A stretch of DNA of 32,185 bases from Fusobacteriota bacterium. GTDB taxonomy: Bacteria > Fusobacteriota > Fusobacteriia > Fusobacteriales > JAAYPW01. The stretch is taken from contig JAAYPW010000099.1 in NCBI GenBank assembly GCA_012519615.1, positions 1 through 32,185 of the forward strand. Direction: 5' to 3'. The translations under genes and the position numbers were made by a program. Positions 8,688 to 18,967 of this stretch are shown here, one piece after another (the stretch's first letter is position 1; each line of letters starts with the position of its first letter). Under the pieces are notes generated by a model. The model saw only the letters and a list, made by a program, of their open reading frames with translations. It did not search any database and was not told the origin of the DNA.

Positions 8688-9683
8688 GTGGTGAAAAAAA
8701 TGGCAGAAGTTTTGTCACAAGATGAAATTGATGCTCTCTTATCTGCAATATCTACTGGTGAAATGAATCTTGAGGAAGCTAAAGAGAGAGAAGAAAAGAA
8801 AAAAATAAAGATATACGACTTTAAAAGACCTGATAAATTATCAAAAGATCAATTGCGTACAATACAGATGATACATGAAACATTCGGAAGGTTAAATACA
8901 ACAATGCTTTCTGCACAATTAAGATCTGCTGTACAGATTCAAGTAATATCTGTAGACCAGATAACTTATGAGGAGTTTATCCGTTCAATACCAGAGTTTA
9001 CAATACTTAGTATATTTGATATGGGTACGTTAGATGGAAATGCAATATTAGAATTAAATCCAAATATTGTTTTTGCAATAATAGATAGATTATTTGGGGG
9101 ACCGGGTCGTTCAATAGATATAACAAGAGAATTAACAGATATAGAACTGACTGTTATTGAAAATGTAATTTTAAGACTCTTAGGAAATTTAAAGGAATCA
9201 TGGGAAAACGTACATGAAGTACAACCAAGAATAGAACAAATCGAGTCAAATCCACAGTTTGTACAAATTGTGGGACCAAATGAGATGGTTATAATAGTAA
9301 CATTTGAAATAAAAATTGGTGATACTGAAGGTATGATGAATATTTGTCTACCAAGTCCAGTAATTGACCCAATTATGCCGAGATTATCTGCACAATACTG
9401 GTTCTCCAGTATTAAAAAAGAGAAAACAGAAGAAAATATTTTAGCAATTAAAGATAGATTAAATAAAGTGAAAATACCTTTAGTTGCAAAATTAGGAAAT
9501 ACAACGATTAATCTTAAAGAACTACTTAGTTTAAAAACTGGAGATGTTTTAGTATTAGATCAAAATATTCATAGAGAGATCGATATAATTGTTGGAAATA
9601 AAGTAAAATTTAAAGCATTGCCAGGTACCGAGGGTAATAAAATGGCAATTTCTATAGAGCGAATTTTAGATGAAGGGAGTTGA
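8688..9683 (+). CDS. fliM: Flagellar motor switch protein FliM
   Basis: MAEVLSQDEIDALLSAIS CheY-binding motif; LFGGPGRSIDITRELTDIELTVIENVILRLL; likely start ATG at 8700. Confidence 0.96.
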   Translation: MVKKMAEVLSQDEIDALLSAISTGEMNLEEAKEREEKKKIKIYDFKRPDKLSKDQLRTIQMIHETFGRLNTTMLSAQLRSAVQIQVISVDQITYEEFIRSIPEFTILSIFDMGTLDGNAILELNPNIVFAIIDRLFGGPGRSIDITRELTDIELTVIENVILRLLGNLKESWENVHEVQPRIEQIESNPQFVQIVGPNEMVIIVTFEIKIGDTEGMMNICLPSPVIDPIMPRLSAQYWFSSIKKEKTEENILAIKDRLNKVKIPLVAKLGNTTINLKELLSLKTGDVLVLDQNIHREIDIIVGNKVKFKALPGTEGNKMAISIERILDEGS

Positions 9684-9688
9684 TATTC

Positions 9689-10894
9689 ATGGAAGGAATT
9701 TTGTCTCAAGAGGAGATTGATGTTCTATTAGGCGGCGGAAGTGATCCTGAGCCTGAGGTAGAGGAGCATATCGTAAAAACTATTAAACTTACAAAAAAAG
9801 AGGAAGATGCAATTGGTGAAATGGGGAATATATCTATAGGTTCGTCATCAACTGCACTTTCTACTTTGCTTATGAGGGAAGTATCAATTACAACTCCGAA
9901 GGTAGAAGTTCTAACTTTTGCAGATTTAAAAAAAGATTTAAAGGGCGGGGAAAAAGTATTAATAAAAATAGAGTATAAATCAGGATTTTCAGGATTGAAT
10001 ATTTTATTGTTAAAAAAAGAAGATGCTGTAGTTATAGGAGATCTTATGATGGGAAATGAAGGAACTAATCCGCCTGCAGAGTTAGATGATCTATATCTAA
10101 GTGCTGTAGGGGAGTCTATGAATCAGATGATGGGGTCCTCTGCAACTGCTTTAGCAGGGATGTTTTCTAAAGATATAGATATAAATCCGCCAGAAGTTGC
10201 AATTGAAGATATTGAAAAACTTAAAAGACAAACAGATTTTTTTCAAGAAAATAAAGAATTTATAGGTGTTAAATTTAAGTTAGAGATAAAAGATTTAATT
10301 AATACAAATATTTATCAAATAATGAGCTACGATTTTTCAAAAATGATAGCTAAAGAGATGTTTGCATTAAGCGGCGAGGAGGAAGCTTCACAACAAACAC
10401 CAAATATGGGACAACATGAACAACCAATGCAACAACCGATGTATCAACAACCAATGCAACAACCGATGTATCAACAACCGATGTATCAACAGCCAATGCA
10501 GCAACCAATGTATCAACAACCAATGCAACAACCTAGTATGATGGGAAATTATAATATGTATCAACAGCAGCAACAAGTAAATATTCAGCCAGCACAATTT
10601 AGTAATTTTGGTACACCAAATTATCAAAATTTACCTACAAATATTGACTTAATAATGGATGTACCTTTAGAAGTTACAGTAGAACTGGGTAGAACTAAAA
10701 TGCAAATAAAAGATATACTTGACTTAGGTACTGGTTCTATAGTAGAATTAGATAAGTTGGCAGGGGAACCTGTAGATGTTTTAGTAAATGGAAAATTAAT
10801 TGCAAAAGGGGAAGTCGTTGTAATTGATGAAAGTTTTGGTATACGTATAACAGATATTGTAAGCCAAATGGAGAGACTAACAAAAGTGCAGTAA
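9689..10894 (+). CDS. fliY: FliY-type switch protein (CheC-like phosphatase domain + repeat linker + FliN C-terminal domain)
   Basis: MEGILSQEEIDVLLGGG; CheC-like EMGNISIGSSSTALSTLL and ESMNQMMGSSATALAGMF; FliN-like IMDVPLEVTVELGRTKMQIKDILDLGTGSIVELDKLAGEPVDVLVNGKLIAKGEVVVIDESFGIRITDI. ATG at 9689 preferred over the track start 9680. Confidence 0.93.
   Translation: MEGILSQEEIDVLLGGGSDPEPEVEEHIVKTIKLTKKEEDAIGEMGNISIGSSSTALSTLLMREVSITTPKVEVLTFADLKKDLKGGEKVLIKIEYKSGFSGLNILLLKKEDAVVIGDLMMGNEGTNPPAELDDLYLSAVGESMNQMMGSSATALAGMFSKDIDINPPEVAIEDIEKLKRQTDFFQENKEFIGVKFKLEIKDLINTNIYQIMSYDFSKMIAKEMFALSGEEEASQQTPNMGQHEQPMQQPMYQQPMQQPMYQQPMYQQPMQQPMYQQPMQQPSMMGNYNMYQQQQQVNIQPAQFSNFGTPNYQNLPTNIDLIMDVPLEVTVELGRTKMQIKDILDLGTGSIVELDKLAGEPVDVLVNGKLIAKGEVVVIDESFGIRITDIVSQMERLTKVQ
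10417..10545 (+). repeat. In-frame tandem repeat in fliY linker (QPMQQPMYQ units)
   Basis: Repeated CAACCAATGCAACAACCGATGTATCAACAA-type units encoding QPMQQPMYQQPMQQPMYQQPMYQQPMQQPMYQQPMQQP. Confidence 0.9.
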
Positions 10895-10924
10895 CTATAC
10901 AATTCATTTAAGGAGGGAAAATTT

Positions 10925-11290
10925 ATGGCAGTAAAGGTTTTAATTGTCGATGACGCAGCATTTATGAGAATGATGATAAAAAACATATTAGGAAAGGCAG
11001 GATATGAGATAGTAGGTGAAGCGGAAAACGGTTCACAAGCTGTTACTAAATTTAAAGAATTAAAGCCCGATTTAGTAACAATGGATATTACAATGCCAGA
11101 AATGGATGGGATTACAGCGGTTAAAGAGATAATGAAAAGTGACAGTACTGCAAAAATAATAATGTGTAGTGCAATGGGTCAACAAGCAATGGTTATAGAT
11201 GCAATTCAGGCTGGAGCAAAAGATTTTATTGTAAAACCTTTCCAACCAAATAGAGTTTTAGAAGCAGTGCAAAAAGTAGTAGGGAAGTAG
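10925..11290 (+). CDS. cheY: Chemotaxis response regulator CheY
   Basis: Stand-alone receiver domain: VDDAAFMRMMIKNIL...DLVTMDITMPEMDGITAVKEIM...CSAMGQQ...GAKDFIVKPFQ. Confidence 0.94.
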   Translation: MAVKVLIVDDAAFMRMMIKNILGKAGYEIVGEAENGSQAVTKFKELKPDLVTMDITMPEMDGITAVKEIMKSDSTAKIIMCSAMGQQAMVIDAIQAGAKDFIVKPFQPNRVLEAVQKVVGK

Positions 11291-11295
11291 TTCAT

Positions 11296-11766
11296 ATGGA
11301 TGATATAAATTTTGGTAGTGTTACAGAACAAACTATAAATCTAAGTCAAACTGGAAACCAAATTTACGAAACGTCAACTAGCTCTATTTTTATTCAGTTT
11401 TTTGCACTATTAGTTATTTTATTTGTAGTGTTTTTTTTACTTGTTTTTATTAAAAGGAGATCAGAAAATATTTTTAACAAAAGTAACAATATTTCCGAAA
11501 TAGAAAGATTTTATTTTTATCCAAAATCATTTATTTCAATAGTAAAAATTGGTGAAGAGTATTTTATAGCAACGGTAAATGAAAATGATATTAGAATTAC
11601 AGAGAGAATAGAAGATAAAAACTTAATAGAAAAATTAAAATTAGAAAATGCAAAAAAAGAAAAAAACAATAAAGATTTCTCAAGTTTTATGAATTTTGGA
11701 AATACAAATTTTGACAGTATTAAAAATAGATTAAAAAATATGAGGCAAAATGAAAATGAAAAATAG
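11296..11766 (+). CDS. fliO: Flagellar biosynthesis protein FliO (FliO/FliZ family)
   Basis: Single TM near N-term, short basic/charged C-terminal; directly upstream of and overlapping fliP. Weak sequence conservation. Confidence 0.72.
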   Translation: MDDINFGSVTEQTINLSQTGNQIYETSTSSIFIQFFALLVILFVVFFLLVFIKRRSENIFNKSNNISEIERFYFYPKSFISIVKIGEEYFIATVNENDIRITERIEDKNLIEKLKLENAKKEKNNKDFSSFMNFGNTNFDSIKNRLKNMRQNENEK

Positions 11767-12514
11767 GATAGATAAATTTATTACAGTATTGTTTTTTATA
11801 ATATTAAATATTGTATCAAAAAGTGAAACAATGATACCAATACCCAAAATTGATATAGGAGTTGGTGTTGCAAGTGGTCCAGAAGAAGTTGTTACAAGTC
11901 TACAAATCCTTATGTTACTTACAGTTTTAACTTTAGCGCCTGCGATTATAATGATGACAACTTCTTTTATAAGAACCATAATTGTGCTTCATTTTGTAAG
12001 ACAAGCAATAGGTGTTCAGCAGTTACCACCAAATCAAATATTAATTGGGTTAGCATTATTCTTAACTTTTTTTATAATGCAACCTACAATTAATCAGATG
12101 ATGGAAACAGGGGTAACGCCATATTTAGACAAAAAAATATCTCAAGAAGAGATGTTTAGAAATGTAGAAATTCCTTTGAAAACATTTATGTTAAAACAGA
12201 CAAAAATAAAAGATTTAGAACTTTTTTTAAAAATATCAAAGGTAAAACCACCAAAAAATAGAAGAGAAATCCCTTTAAGTGTTGTTTTACCAGCGTTTGT
12301 AGTAAGTGAACTTACAAGAGGATTTCAAGTTGGTATAATTTTATTTATACCTTTTATCATAATAGATATGATTGTTGCGACGGTACTAATGTCATTAGGT
12401 ATGATGATGTTACCACCTGCAATGATATCATTGCCGTTTAAATTGTTACTATTTGTAATGGTGGATGGTTGGAGCTTAATTATAGAATCTTTAGTTCTAA
12501 GCTTTCAAACTTAA
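11750..12514 (+). CDS. fliP: Flagellar export apparatus protein FliP
   Basis: TSFIRTIIVLHFVRQAIGVQQLPPNQILIGLALFLTFFIMQP; LPAFVVSELTRGFQVGIILFIPFIIIDMIVATVLMSLGMMMLPP. Confidence 0.97.
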   Translation: MKMKNRIDKFITVLFFIILNIVSKSETMIPIPKIDIGVGVASGPEEVVTSLQILMLLTVLTLAPAIIMMTTSFIRTIIVLHFVRQAIGVQQLPPNQILIGLALFLTFFIMQPTINQMMETGVTPYLDKKISQEEMFRNVEIPLKTFMLKQTKIKDLELFLKISKVKPPKNRREIPLSVVLPAFVVSELTRGFQVGIILFIPFIIIDMIVATVLMSLGMMMLPPAMISLPFKLLLFVMVDGWSLIIESLVLSFQT

Positions 12515-12532
12515 TTTGAGGAGAGAGATAAA

Positions 12533-12802
12533 ATGATGATTGAAGAGTTAATAATTAGAGTAATGGCAACTGCTCTAATTTTAATATTAAAAATCACTCT
12601 ACCAATTTTGGTAGTAACACTTTTTGTTGGATTATCTGTGGGGATATTTCAAGCAACAACTCAAATTCAAGAGATGACGCTTAGTTTTATACCTAAATTA
12701 ATTTCAATTTTTCTGGTTTTGTTTTTTTTAGGGCATTGGATGTTAGTTACATTAATAGAATATACTAGAGAATTGTTTAAATTGATAATAGAATTAAAAT
12801 AG
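12533..12802 (+). CDS. fliQ: Flagellar export apparatus protein FliQ
   Basis: 89 aa, two TM; VGLSVGIFQATTQIQEMTLSFIPKLISIFLVLFFLGHWML. Confidence 0.96.
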   Translation: MMIEELIIRVMATALILILKITLPILVVTLFVGLSVGIFQATTQIQEMTLSFIPKLISIFLVLFFLGHWMLVTLIEYTRELFKLIIELK

Positions 12803-12810
12803 GAGATAAA

Positions 12811-13590
12811 ATGAGTTTTGGATATGTAGAATCATTAGCATTTTTGTTTATTTTTTTGAGAATAAGTGGAATATTTATAATAACGCCATTTTTTTCAAAT
12901 AATGCAATTAACACAAAATTAAAATTAGGCATCACATTTTTATTATCTTATATTTTATTTCCAATAGTACCCAAAAATATGGTTATAATTAAAAATCTTA
13001 GTGTTTATAGTTTTTTTTACTTATCAATAAAGGAAATTTTAATAGGTTTAATAATAGGTTTTTTTATTTTAATGGTTTTTACTGCATTTGAATCTGCAGC
13101 ACAAATTTATAGTATGGATATGGGATTTGGAATGCTTAGTGTGTTTGATCCTTTATCACAAGTTCAAATGCCTGTATTAGGACAGGTTAATTATATTTTT
13201 TTGATATTAGTTTTTTTTAATCTAGGTATTCACAGATTAATTATACTTACAATTGCAAATACTTTTTATAAGTTTCAAATAGGTGATTTAAATTACAACA
13301 TAGAAGGTATTACAAAATATATATCGGTTAATTTTGTGTATTACTTTACTTTATCTTTAAAAATTGCGTTACCAATCGCAGGAATATTATTTTTAACTAA
13401 TGTTATACTGGGAGTTATGGCAAGAATTGCGCCACAAATGAATGTATTTTTTATAGGGATGCCATTAAAAATATTATTAGGTTTTTTTATACTATTTTCG
13501 TTAGTTCCCTATTTTTTCAATTTAATAAAAATAATACTTGATGACGGGATGGAGAAAGTGTATAAACTTATATCAATAATGTTTATTTAA
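12811..13590 (+). CDS. fliR: Flagellar export apparatus protein FliR
   Basis: Multi-TM; FLRISGIFIITPFFSNNAINTKLKLGI; GLIIGFFILMVFTAFESAAQIYSMDMGFGMLSVFDPLSQVQMPVLGQ. Confidence 0.95.
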   Translation: MSFGYVESLAFLFIFLRISGIFIITPFFSNNAINTKLKLGITFLLSYILFPIVPKNMVIIKNLSVYSFFYLSIKEILIGLIIGFFILMVFTAFESAAQIYSMDMGFGMLSVFDPLSQVQMPVLGQVNYIFLILVFFNLGIHRLIILTIANTFYKFQIGDLNYNIEGITKYISVNFVYYFTLSLKIALPIAGILFLTNVILGVMARIAPQMNVFFIGMPLKILLGFFILFSLVPYFFNLIKIILDDGMEKVYKLISIMFI

Positions 13591-13610
13591 ATAAAATTAG
13601 AGGAAAATAT

Positions 13611-14699
13611 ATGAATAATGTAAATCTGTTAAATTATAAAATTAATTTACAAATATTCTCTGCTGATGAAAAAACAGAAGAAGCAACATCAAAAAAGAAA
13701 GAGGAAGCAAGAAAAAAAGGGCAAGTAGCAAAAAGTAATGACCTACCACAAGTAGCTACATTGATTGTAGGAATTATAACAATTAAAATACTATTTTCAT
13801 TTTATTATAATGTTCTGTATTCAAATATAAGTGCAACTTTAAAAGATTCTATAATTGATGAACTTACTTTTGAAATGCTTTCAAGTATTTTTACTAAATA
13901 TGGGATAGTTTTTTTAACTATAGCAGGGCCTGTATTAATGGCAGTATTGATAATGGGATTACTTTCGAACTATATACAAGTAGGCTTTTTATTTTCAATA
14001 GAAAGTATAAAGCCGAACTTTGGAAAATTAAATCCTATAAGTGGTATAAAAAACATGTTTTCAATGAAAAAACTAGTTGAGCTTTTAAAAACTCTTGCTA
14101 AGTTAACAGCAATAGGATTATACAGTTATAAGACTGTTAAAAAATCATTTGATAAAGTTTTAAATATACCATTTGTAGATTTAATGGAAAGTTATATTTT
14201 TATATTTCAATTGTGTTATGACATGATTTTAAAAATAGCAATAGTATTATTTGTGATTGCAGTTGCAGACTTTTTTTATCAAAAATGGGAACATAATAAA
14301 AGTCTAAGAATGAGTAAACAAGAGATAAAAGATGAGTTTAAACAGAGTGAAGGGGACCCTATGATAAAAGGGAAGATGCGTCAAATGCAAAGAGCAATGT
14401 TACAAAAAAAGATGATTCAAGATGTACCAAAAGCTACAGTAATTCTTACAAACCCTACACATATTTCAGTAGCTTTAAAATATGAACGTGGTATGGGAGC
14501 ACCAGTATTACTAGCAAAAGGGGCGGATACAATAGCTTTTAGGATAAGAGATATTGCAAAAGAAAATAATATTCCAATTCATGAAAATAAGCCGCTTGCT
14601 AGGGCATTGTATCAAAATGTAGAGATAGGTGAGGAGATACCGGAAGAATTTTATCAAGCAGTGGCAGAAATCTTAATGATTGTTATGAAAAATAATTAA
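13611..14699 (+). CDS. flhB: Flagellar export switch protein FlhB
   Basis: EKTEEATSKKKEEARKKGQVAKSNDLPQ; autocleavage motif NPTH in VILTNPTHISVALKYERGMGAPVLLAKGAD. Confidence 0.97.
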   Translation: MNNVNLLNYKINLQIFSADEKTEEATSKKKEEARKKGQVAKSNDLPQVATLIVGIITIKILFSFYYNVLYSNISATLKDSIIDELTFEMLSSIFTKYGIVFLTIAGPVLMAVLIMGLLSNYIQVGFLFSIESIKPNFGKLNPISGIKNMFSMKKLVELLKTLAKLTAIGLYSYKTVKKSFDKVLNIPFVDLMESYIFIFQLCYDMILKIAIVLFVIAVADFFYQKWEHNKSLRMSKQEIKDEFKQSEGDPMIKGKMRQMQRAMLQKKMIQDVPKATVILTNPTHISVALKYERGMGAPVLLAKGADTIAFRIRDIAKENNIPIHENKPLARALYQNVEIGEEIPEEFYQAVAEILMIVMKNN

Positions 14700-14716
14700 A
14701 TTAAAGGTGTTAATAG

Positions 14717-16789
14717 ATGGCAAAAAGTGGAATTGTAAAAAATGAAAAAATGGGTGTTTTAGTAACAGTAGCTATGATTGGTATAATACTACTATTTTTT
14801 GTACCAGTAAGTGGTCCATTTCTGGATATTTTACAAGCATTTAATATTACAATATCTGTTATGATATTTTTAATGGCAATGTATACTAAAGAAGCACTCG
14901 ATTTTTCAATCTTTCCATCACTATTACTTGTGACAACATTATATAGATTAGGTTTAAATATGGCTTCTACTAAGCTTATTCTTATAAAAGGAGTTAGTTT
15001 TGATGGTGCATTAATTAGAGCATTTGGGGATTTCGTAGTTAGTGGTAATTATGTAGTAGGGACAATAGTATTTTTGATTCTTGTAATAATTCAATTTATG
15101 GTAATAACAAAAGGTTCTGAAAGAGTGGCAGAAGTTGGAGCTAGATTTACATTAGATGCAATGCCAGGTAAACAAATGAGTATTGATGCTGATTACAATT
15201 CAGGGCTTATAACTGAAGAGGAAGCAAAACTTAAAAGAAAAAAAGTTCAGTTAGAAGCAGATTTCTACGGAGCAATGGATGGGGCATCTAAATTTGTAAA
15301 AGGAGATGCTATTGCAGGGATTATAATTACAATAGTAAATATAGTTGGTGGATTAATTATAGGTATTATGAGTGGAGTTTCTGTTGGCGAAGCAGCGTCT
15401 ACCTATATAATACTTACTATAGGTGATGGATTAGTATCTCAAATTCCAGCATTACTTATTTCTGTTGCAGCAGGTATGATAGTTACTAGGTCAGCTTCGG
15501 AATCAGATTTTGGAACGGAATTAGTTACACAATTTTTACAAGAACCCAAAATGTTATATATGGTGTCAGGGACACTTTTTGTAATGTTTCTTATGCCTGG
15601 TATGCCAAAACTAGCTTTTTTTGTAATTGGTTCTGCTACAGGGGTACTTGGGTATATGACCAGTAAAAATATAAAAGAGAGCATAAAAACAAAAGAAGAA
15701 GAGAGCGTTTCCGAAGCAAGAAAAGGTGATACAAATGAGGAAAAAAAAGAAGATGTCAAAGATCTTTTACGTATAGATCAAATGGAATTAGAAATAGGAT
15801 ACAGTTTAATTCCTTTAGTTGACGTATCGCAAGGTGGAGATCTCTTAGAAAGAATAACTATGATTAGAAAACAGATAGCAATAGAGTTAGGGATTATTGT
15901 TCCACCTCTTAGAATAAGAGATAATATGCAGCTTAATCCTAATGAATATGCAATAAAAATAAAAGGTTCGAAAGTTACTAAAGGGGAATTAATGGTAGGA
16001 AACTATCTAGCAATGAACCCTGGAAGTGTTGAGCAAGAGATTAGTGGAATCCCAACTATCGAACCAGCATTTGGGCTACCAGCAATATGGATAGGAGACG
16101 ACTTAAGGGAAAGAGCTGAGATTTATGGATATACAGTTGTTGACCCAACATCAGTTTTAGCAACACATTTAACAGAAACTATTAAAAAATATGCTCCAGA
16201 GATATTAAGTAGAGAAACAGTTAAAGAATTAATCGAAAATATTAAAGAAGATTATAAGGTGATTGTAGAAGAGGTATATCCTAAAAAATTCGATTTAGGT
16301 GATATACAATCTGTGTTACAAAATTTATTATTAGAAAATGTGTCTATTCGAAATTTACCTGTTATATTAGAGGTTCTTGCAGATGCTTCAAAAGTTACAA
16401 AAGATGTTAATATGTTAACAGAATATGTTAGAAGTGGATTGGCAAGACAAATTTGCAATAATTTAAAAGCAACAGATAATAAAATACGTGTTATTACAAT
16501 AAATCCTTCATTGGAAATAGAACTAAAAAATTCTATACAAGAGACTGATTTTGGTGGATTTATTTCATTACCGCCGGATATTGCAATGAAAGTTATAGAG
16601 GCAGTAAAAAGAGAAGCAAAAAAAAGTCAGGAATATGGCTTTCAACCAGTAATATTAGTAGTTCCTGATATAAGAAAAGCGTTTAGAAGGTTTATAGAAA
16701 GGGATGCAAGACATGTAACGATACTTTCATATAATGAGATAATGCAAGATGTAGATTTAGAAGCTGTGGGGATGGTGAGTATTGATTAA
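14717..16789 (+). CDS. flhA: Flagellar export gate protein FlhA
   Basis: FPSLLLVTTLYRLGLNMASTKLIL; VAEVGARFTLDAMPGKQMSIDADYNSGLI; GDGLVSQIPALLISVAAGMIVTR. Confidence 0.97.
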   Translation: MAKSGIVKNEKMGVLVTVAMIGIILLFFVPVSGPFLDILQAFNITISVMIFLMAMYTKEALDFSIFPSLLLVTTLYRLGLNMASTKLILIKGVSFDGALIRAFGDFVVSGNYVVGTIVFLILVIIQFMVITKGSERVAEVGARFTLDAMPGKQMSIDADYNSGLITEEEAKLKRKKVQLEADFYGAMDGASKFVKGDAIAGIIITIVNIVGGLIIGIMSGVSVGEAASTYIILTIGDGLVSQIPALLISVAAGMIVTRSASESDFGTELVTQFLQEPKMLYMVSGTLFVMFLMPGMPKLAFFVIGSATGVLGYMTSKNIKESIKTKEEESVSEARKGDTNEEKKEDVKDLLRIDQMELEIGYSLIPLVDVSQGGDLLERITMIRKQIAIELGIIVPPLRIRDNMQLNPNEYAIKIKGSKVTKGELMVGNYLAMNPGSVEQEISGIPTIEPAFGLPAIWIGDDLRERAEIYGYTVVDPTSVLATHLTETIKKYAPEILSRETVKELIENIKEDYKVIVEEVYPKKFDLGDIQSVLQNLLLENVSIRNLPVILEVLADASKVTKDVNMLTEYVRSGLARQICNNLKATDNKIRVITINPSLEIELKNSIQETDFGGFISLPPDIAMKVIEAVKREAKKSQEYGFQPVILVVPDIRKAFRRFIERDARHVTILSYNEIMQDVDLEAVGMVSID

Positions 16790-18096
16790 TGGGGAAAAAT
16801 ATAAAAATAAAAGAGCAAAGAACATATATAGAGGATGACTATCAACTTGCTTATTCTAAAGCAAGGCGTGAATTAGGTCCAAATCTTGTTATTCTTGAAA
16901 AAAAAGATGTAAAAGTAGGGGGATTTTTAGGATTATTCACAAAAAAGAAAATTAGAGTAACATATGGTGTTGAAGAGGTAGTAGAAAAGAAAAAAGAGTT
17001 TTTAGATTCAGAAAATAAAGATATTCTTGATTTATTAAAAAAAATGGGATTTGAAGATAATGGTAAAAAAAATAATAATATTATTCAAAATGAAGAACTA
17101 GATATAAAACAACACGAACCTAAAGAAAATATAGGGACTTATACCCCTTATAAATTAAATAATTTTAAAAATAATAAAAAAGAGGAAGATATAGAGAGTA
17201 TAAAAAATAAAATTAAAGAGGAGATTCAAGCAGAAATTAAGCTTGAATTACAAAAGGAATTATTACAAAACAAACCAAAAGAAGTTTGTGATAGTAGTAA
17301 ATTAATTCTTCAAAACACATCATGCGAAGACAATGATATATTTAAGAAATTAAAGTATAATGATGTATCTAATGAGATAGTATGCGATATTGAAAAATAT
17401 ATAAAAAATAAAGATTATGTTACAGATACAGAAATATATAGAGGTATTAGAGAATATTTTGTAGAGAATATTGAGATTAAAGAAAAAATATTAGAAAGTA
17501 AAATAATTATGCTAGTAGGCCCAACAGGAGTAGGAAAAACAACATCTTGTGCAAAAATTGTAGCAAAAAAATGGCAACTAGAAAAATCTGTTGCGTTTAT
17601 AACTGCAGATACATATAGATTGGAAGCGGTAAGTCAGTTAAAGGCATATGCAAATATTATGCAGGCACCAATAGAGGTGGTTCGTGAAGCCGAGGAATTA
17701 GTAGACGCGATTAAAAAATTTAAAGATAAAGATTTTATCATAATGGATACAGCTGGCAGAAGTCCTAAAAATAAAGAACAAATGGATGAATTAAAAGTCT
17801 ATGTGGAAAAACTAGAAAAAGAGATAGATGTATGTCTTGTTTTAAGTGCAACATCTAAATTAAGCGTATTATATGAAACAATAGAAAAATTTAAATATAT
17901 TGGATTTACAAGTATTATATTTACCAAATTAGATGAAACAACAGGAATAGGTGCTTTACTAAGTATCTACAAAAAATATAAAATACCAATCTCTTTTATA
18001 ACAACTGGACAATGTGTTCCAGATGATATTGAATTACCTACGAAAGAAAGACTTAGTGAAATATTTGTTGAGGGGTTAAAAAATGGATCAAGCTAG
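16789..18096 (+). CDS. flhF: SRP-type GTPase FlhF
   Basis: VGPTGVGKTTSCAKIVAKKW; ITADTYRLEAVSQLKAYANIM; MDTAGRSPKN; FTKLDETTGIGALLS. Confidence 0.95.
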   Translation: MGKNIKIKEQRTYIEDDYQLAYSKARRELGPNLVILEKKDVKVGGFLGLFTKKKIRVTYGVEEVVEKKKEFLDSENKDILDLLKKMGFEDNGKKNNNIIQNEELDIKQHEPKENIGTYTPYKLNNFKNNKKEEDIESIKNKIKEEIQAEIKLELQKELLQNKPKEVCDSSKLILQNTSCEDNDIFKKLKYNDVSNEIVCDIEKYIKNKDYVTDTEIYRGIREYFVENIEIKEKILESKIIMLVGPTGVGKTTSCAKIVAKKWQLEKSVAFITADTYRLEAVSQLKAYANIMQAPIEVVREAEELVDAIKKFKDKDFIIMDTAGRSPKNKEQMDELKVYVEKLEKEIDVCLVLSATSKLSVLYETIEKFKYIGFTSIIFTKLDETTGIGALLSIYKKYKIPISFITTGQCVPDDIELPTKERLSEIFVEGLKNGSS

Positions 18097-18961
18097 TAAA
18101 TTACGTGAGATGGTAAAAGAGAAAGAAAATAAAGATATAAATAGCAATCTAGAATATGAAACTGTAAGAGTAATAGCAATCACCTCTGGTAAAGGTGGCG
18201 TAGGGAAAACAAGTCTTTCGGTAAATTTAGCTGCATTAATTGCAAAAGAGAAAAAAAAAGTACTTATTATAGATGGAGATTTAGGTTTATCTAATGTTGA
18301 AATAATGTTAGGTATAAGTCCTGCATATACAATGCGTGATTTAATTAAAAAGAAAAAAAATATTGAAGATGTTATAGTAAAAGGACCATCTGGGATTGAT
18401 TTTATATCAGGTGGAAACGGGTTTATCGATATATTAGAACTATCAGATGTAGATCGTGAAGAAATACTTATTAAAATGAAAAAATTAGATACTTTATACG
18501 ATATAATAATAATAGATACTGGAGCGGGAATTTCTAAAAATGTTGTTTCTTTTCTTATGCTTGCAGACGAAGTAATAGTTGTTACTACAACAGAGCCAAC
18601 AGCTTTAATGGACGCGTATAGTATGATAAAAATACTTACAGAGAAAAAAAGAGAATTAACAATTAATTTAATAGTAAACAGAATAAGAAATATTAAAGAA
18701 TATAGAAGAACTTCTAATATAATATTAAAAACAGCGAAAGAACATCTTAAAAGAGATATTATAGATTTCGGTTTTGTCTTTGAAGATGAAGTTGTAAAAA
18801 ATACAATTTTTAAAAAAATGCCATTTGCATTATACTATCCGAATTCAAAAGCTACAGAATGTATTCGTTATATAGTTAAAAAAATGGATACTGAGAATAA
18901 AAAGTATGAAAAAAGCATTATTGAAAAATTTAAAAACTGGTTTAAAATAACAAGTGGGTGA
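18083..18961 (+). CDS. flhG: MinD-like ATPase FlhG (YlxH)
   Basis: N-term MDQASKLREM (DQAxxLR); ITSGKGGVGKTSLSVNLAALIA deviant Walker A; IIDGDLGLSNVEIMLGI; overlaps flhF by 14 nt. Confidence 0.95.
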   Translation: MDQASKLREMVKEKENKDINSNLEYETVRVIAITSGKGGVGKTSLSVNLAALIAKEKKKVLIIDGDLGLSNVEIMLGISPAYTMRDLIKKKKNIEDVIVKGPSGIDFISGGNGFIDILELSDVDREEILIKMKKLDTLYDIIIIDTGAGISKNVVSFLMLADEVIVVTTTEPTALMDAYSMIKILTEKKRELTINLIVNRIRNIKEYRRTSNIILKTAKEHLKRDIIDFGFVFEDEVVKNTIFKKMPFALYYPNSKATECIRYIVKKMDTENKKYEKSIIEKFKNWFKITSG

Positions 18962-18967
18962 TTTCAT

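Noticed and set aside
10388-10627. Minus-strand 79-aa ORF (LLIHRLLHWLL repeats)
   Set aside because: Direct antisense reading of the QPM tandem repeat in fliY; not an independent gene.
10925-11290. Second, unusual response regulator rather than CheY
   Set aside because: Stand-alone receiver with standard CheY motifs adjacent to fliM/fliY; ordinary CheY explains it.
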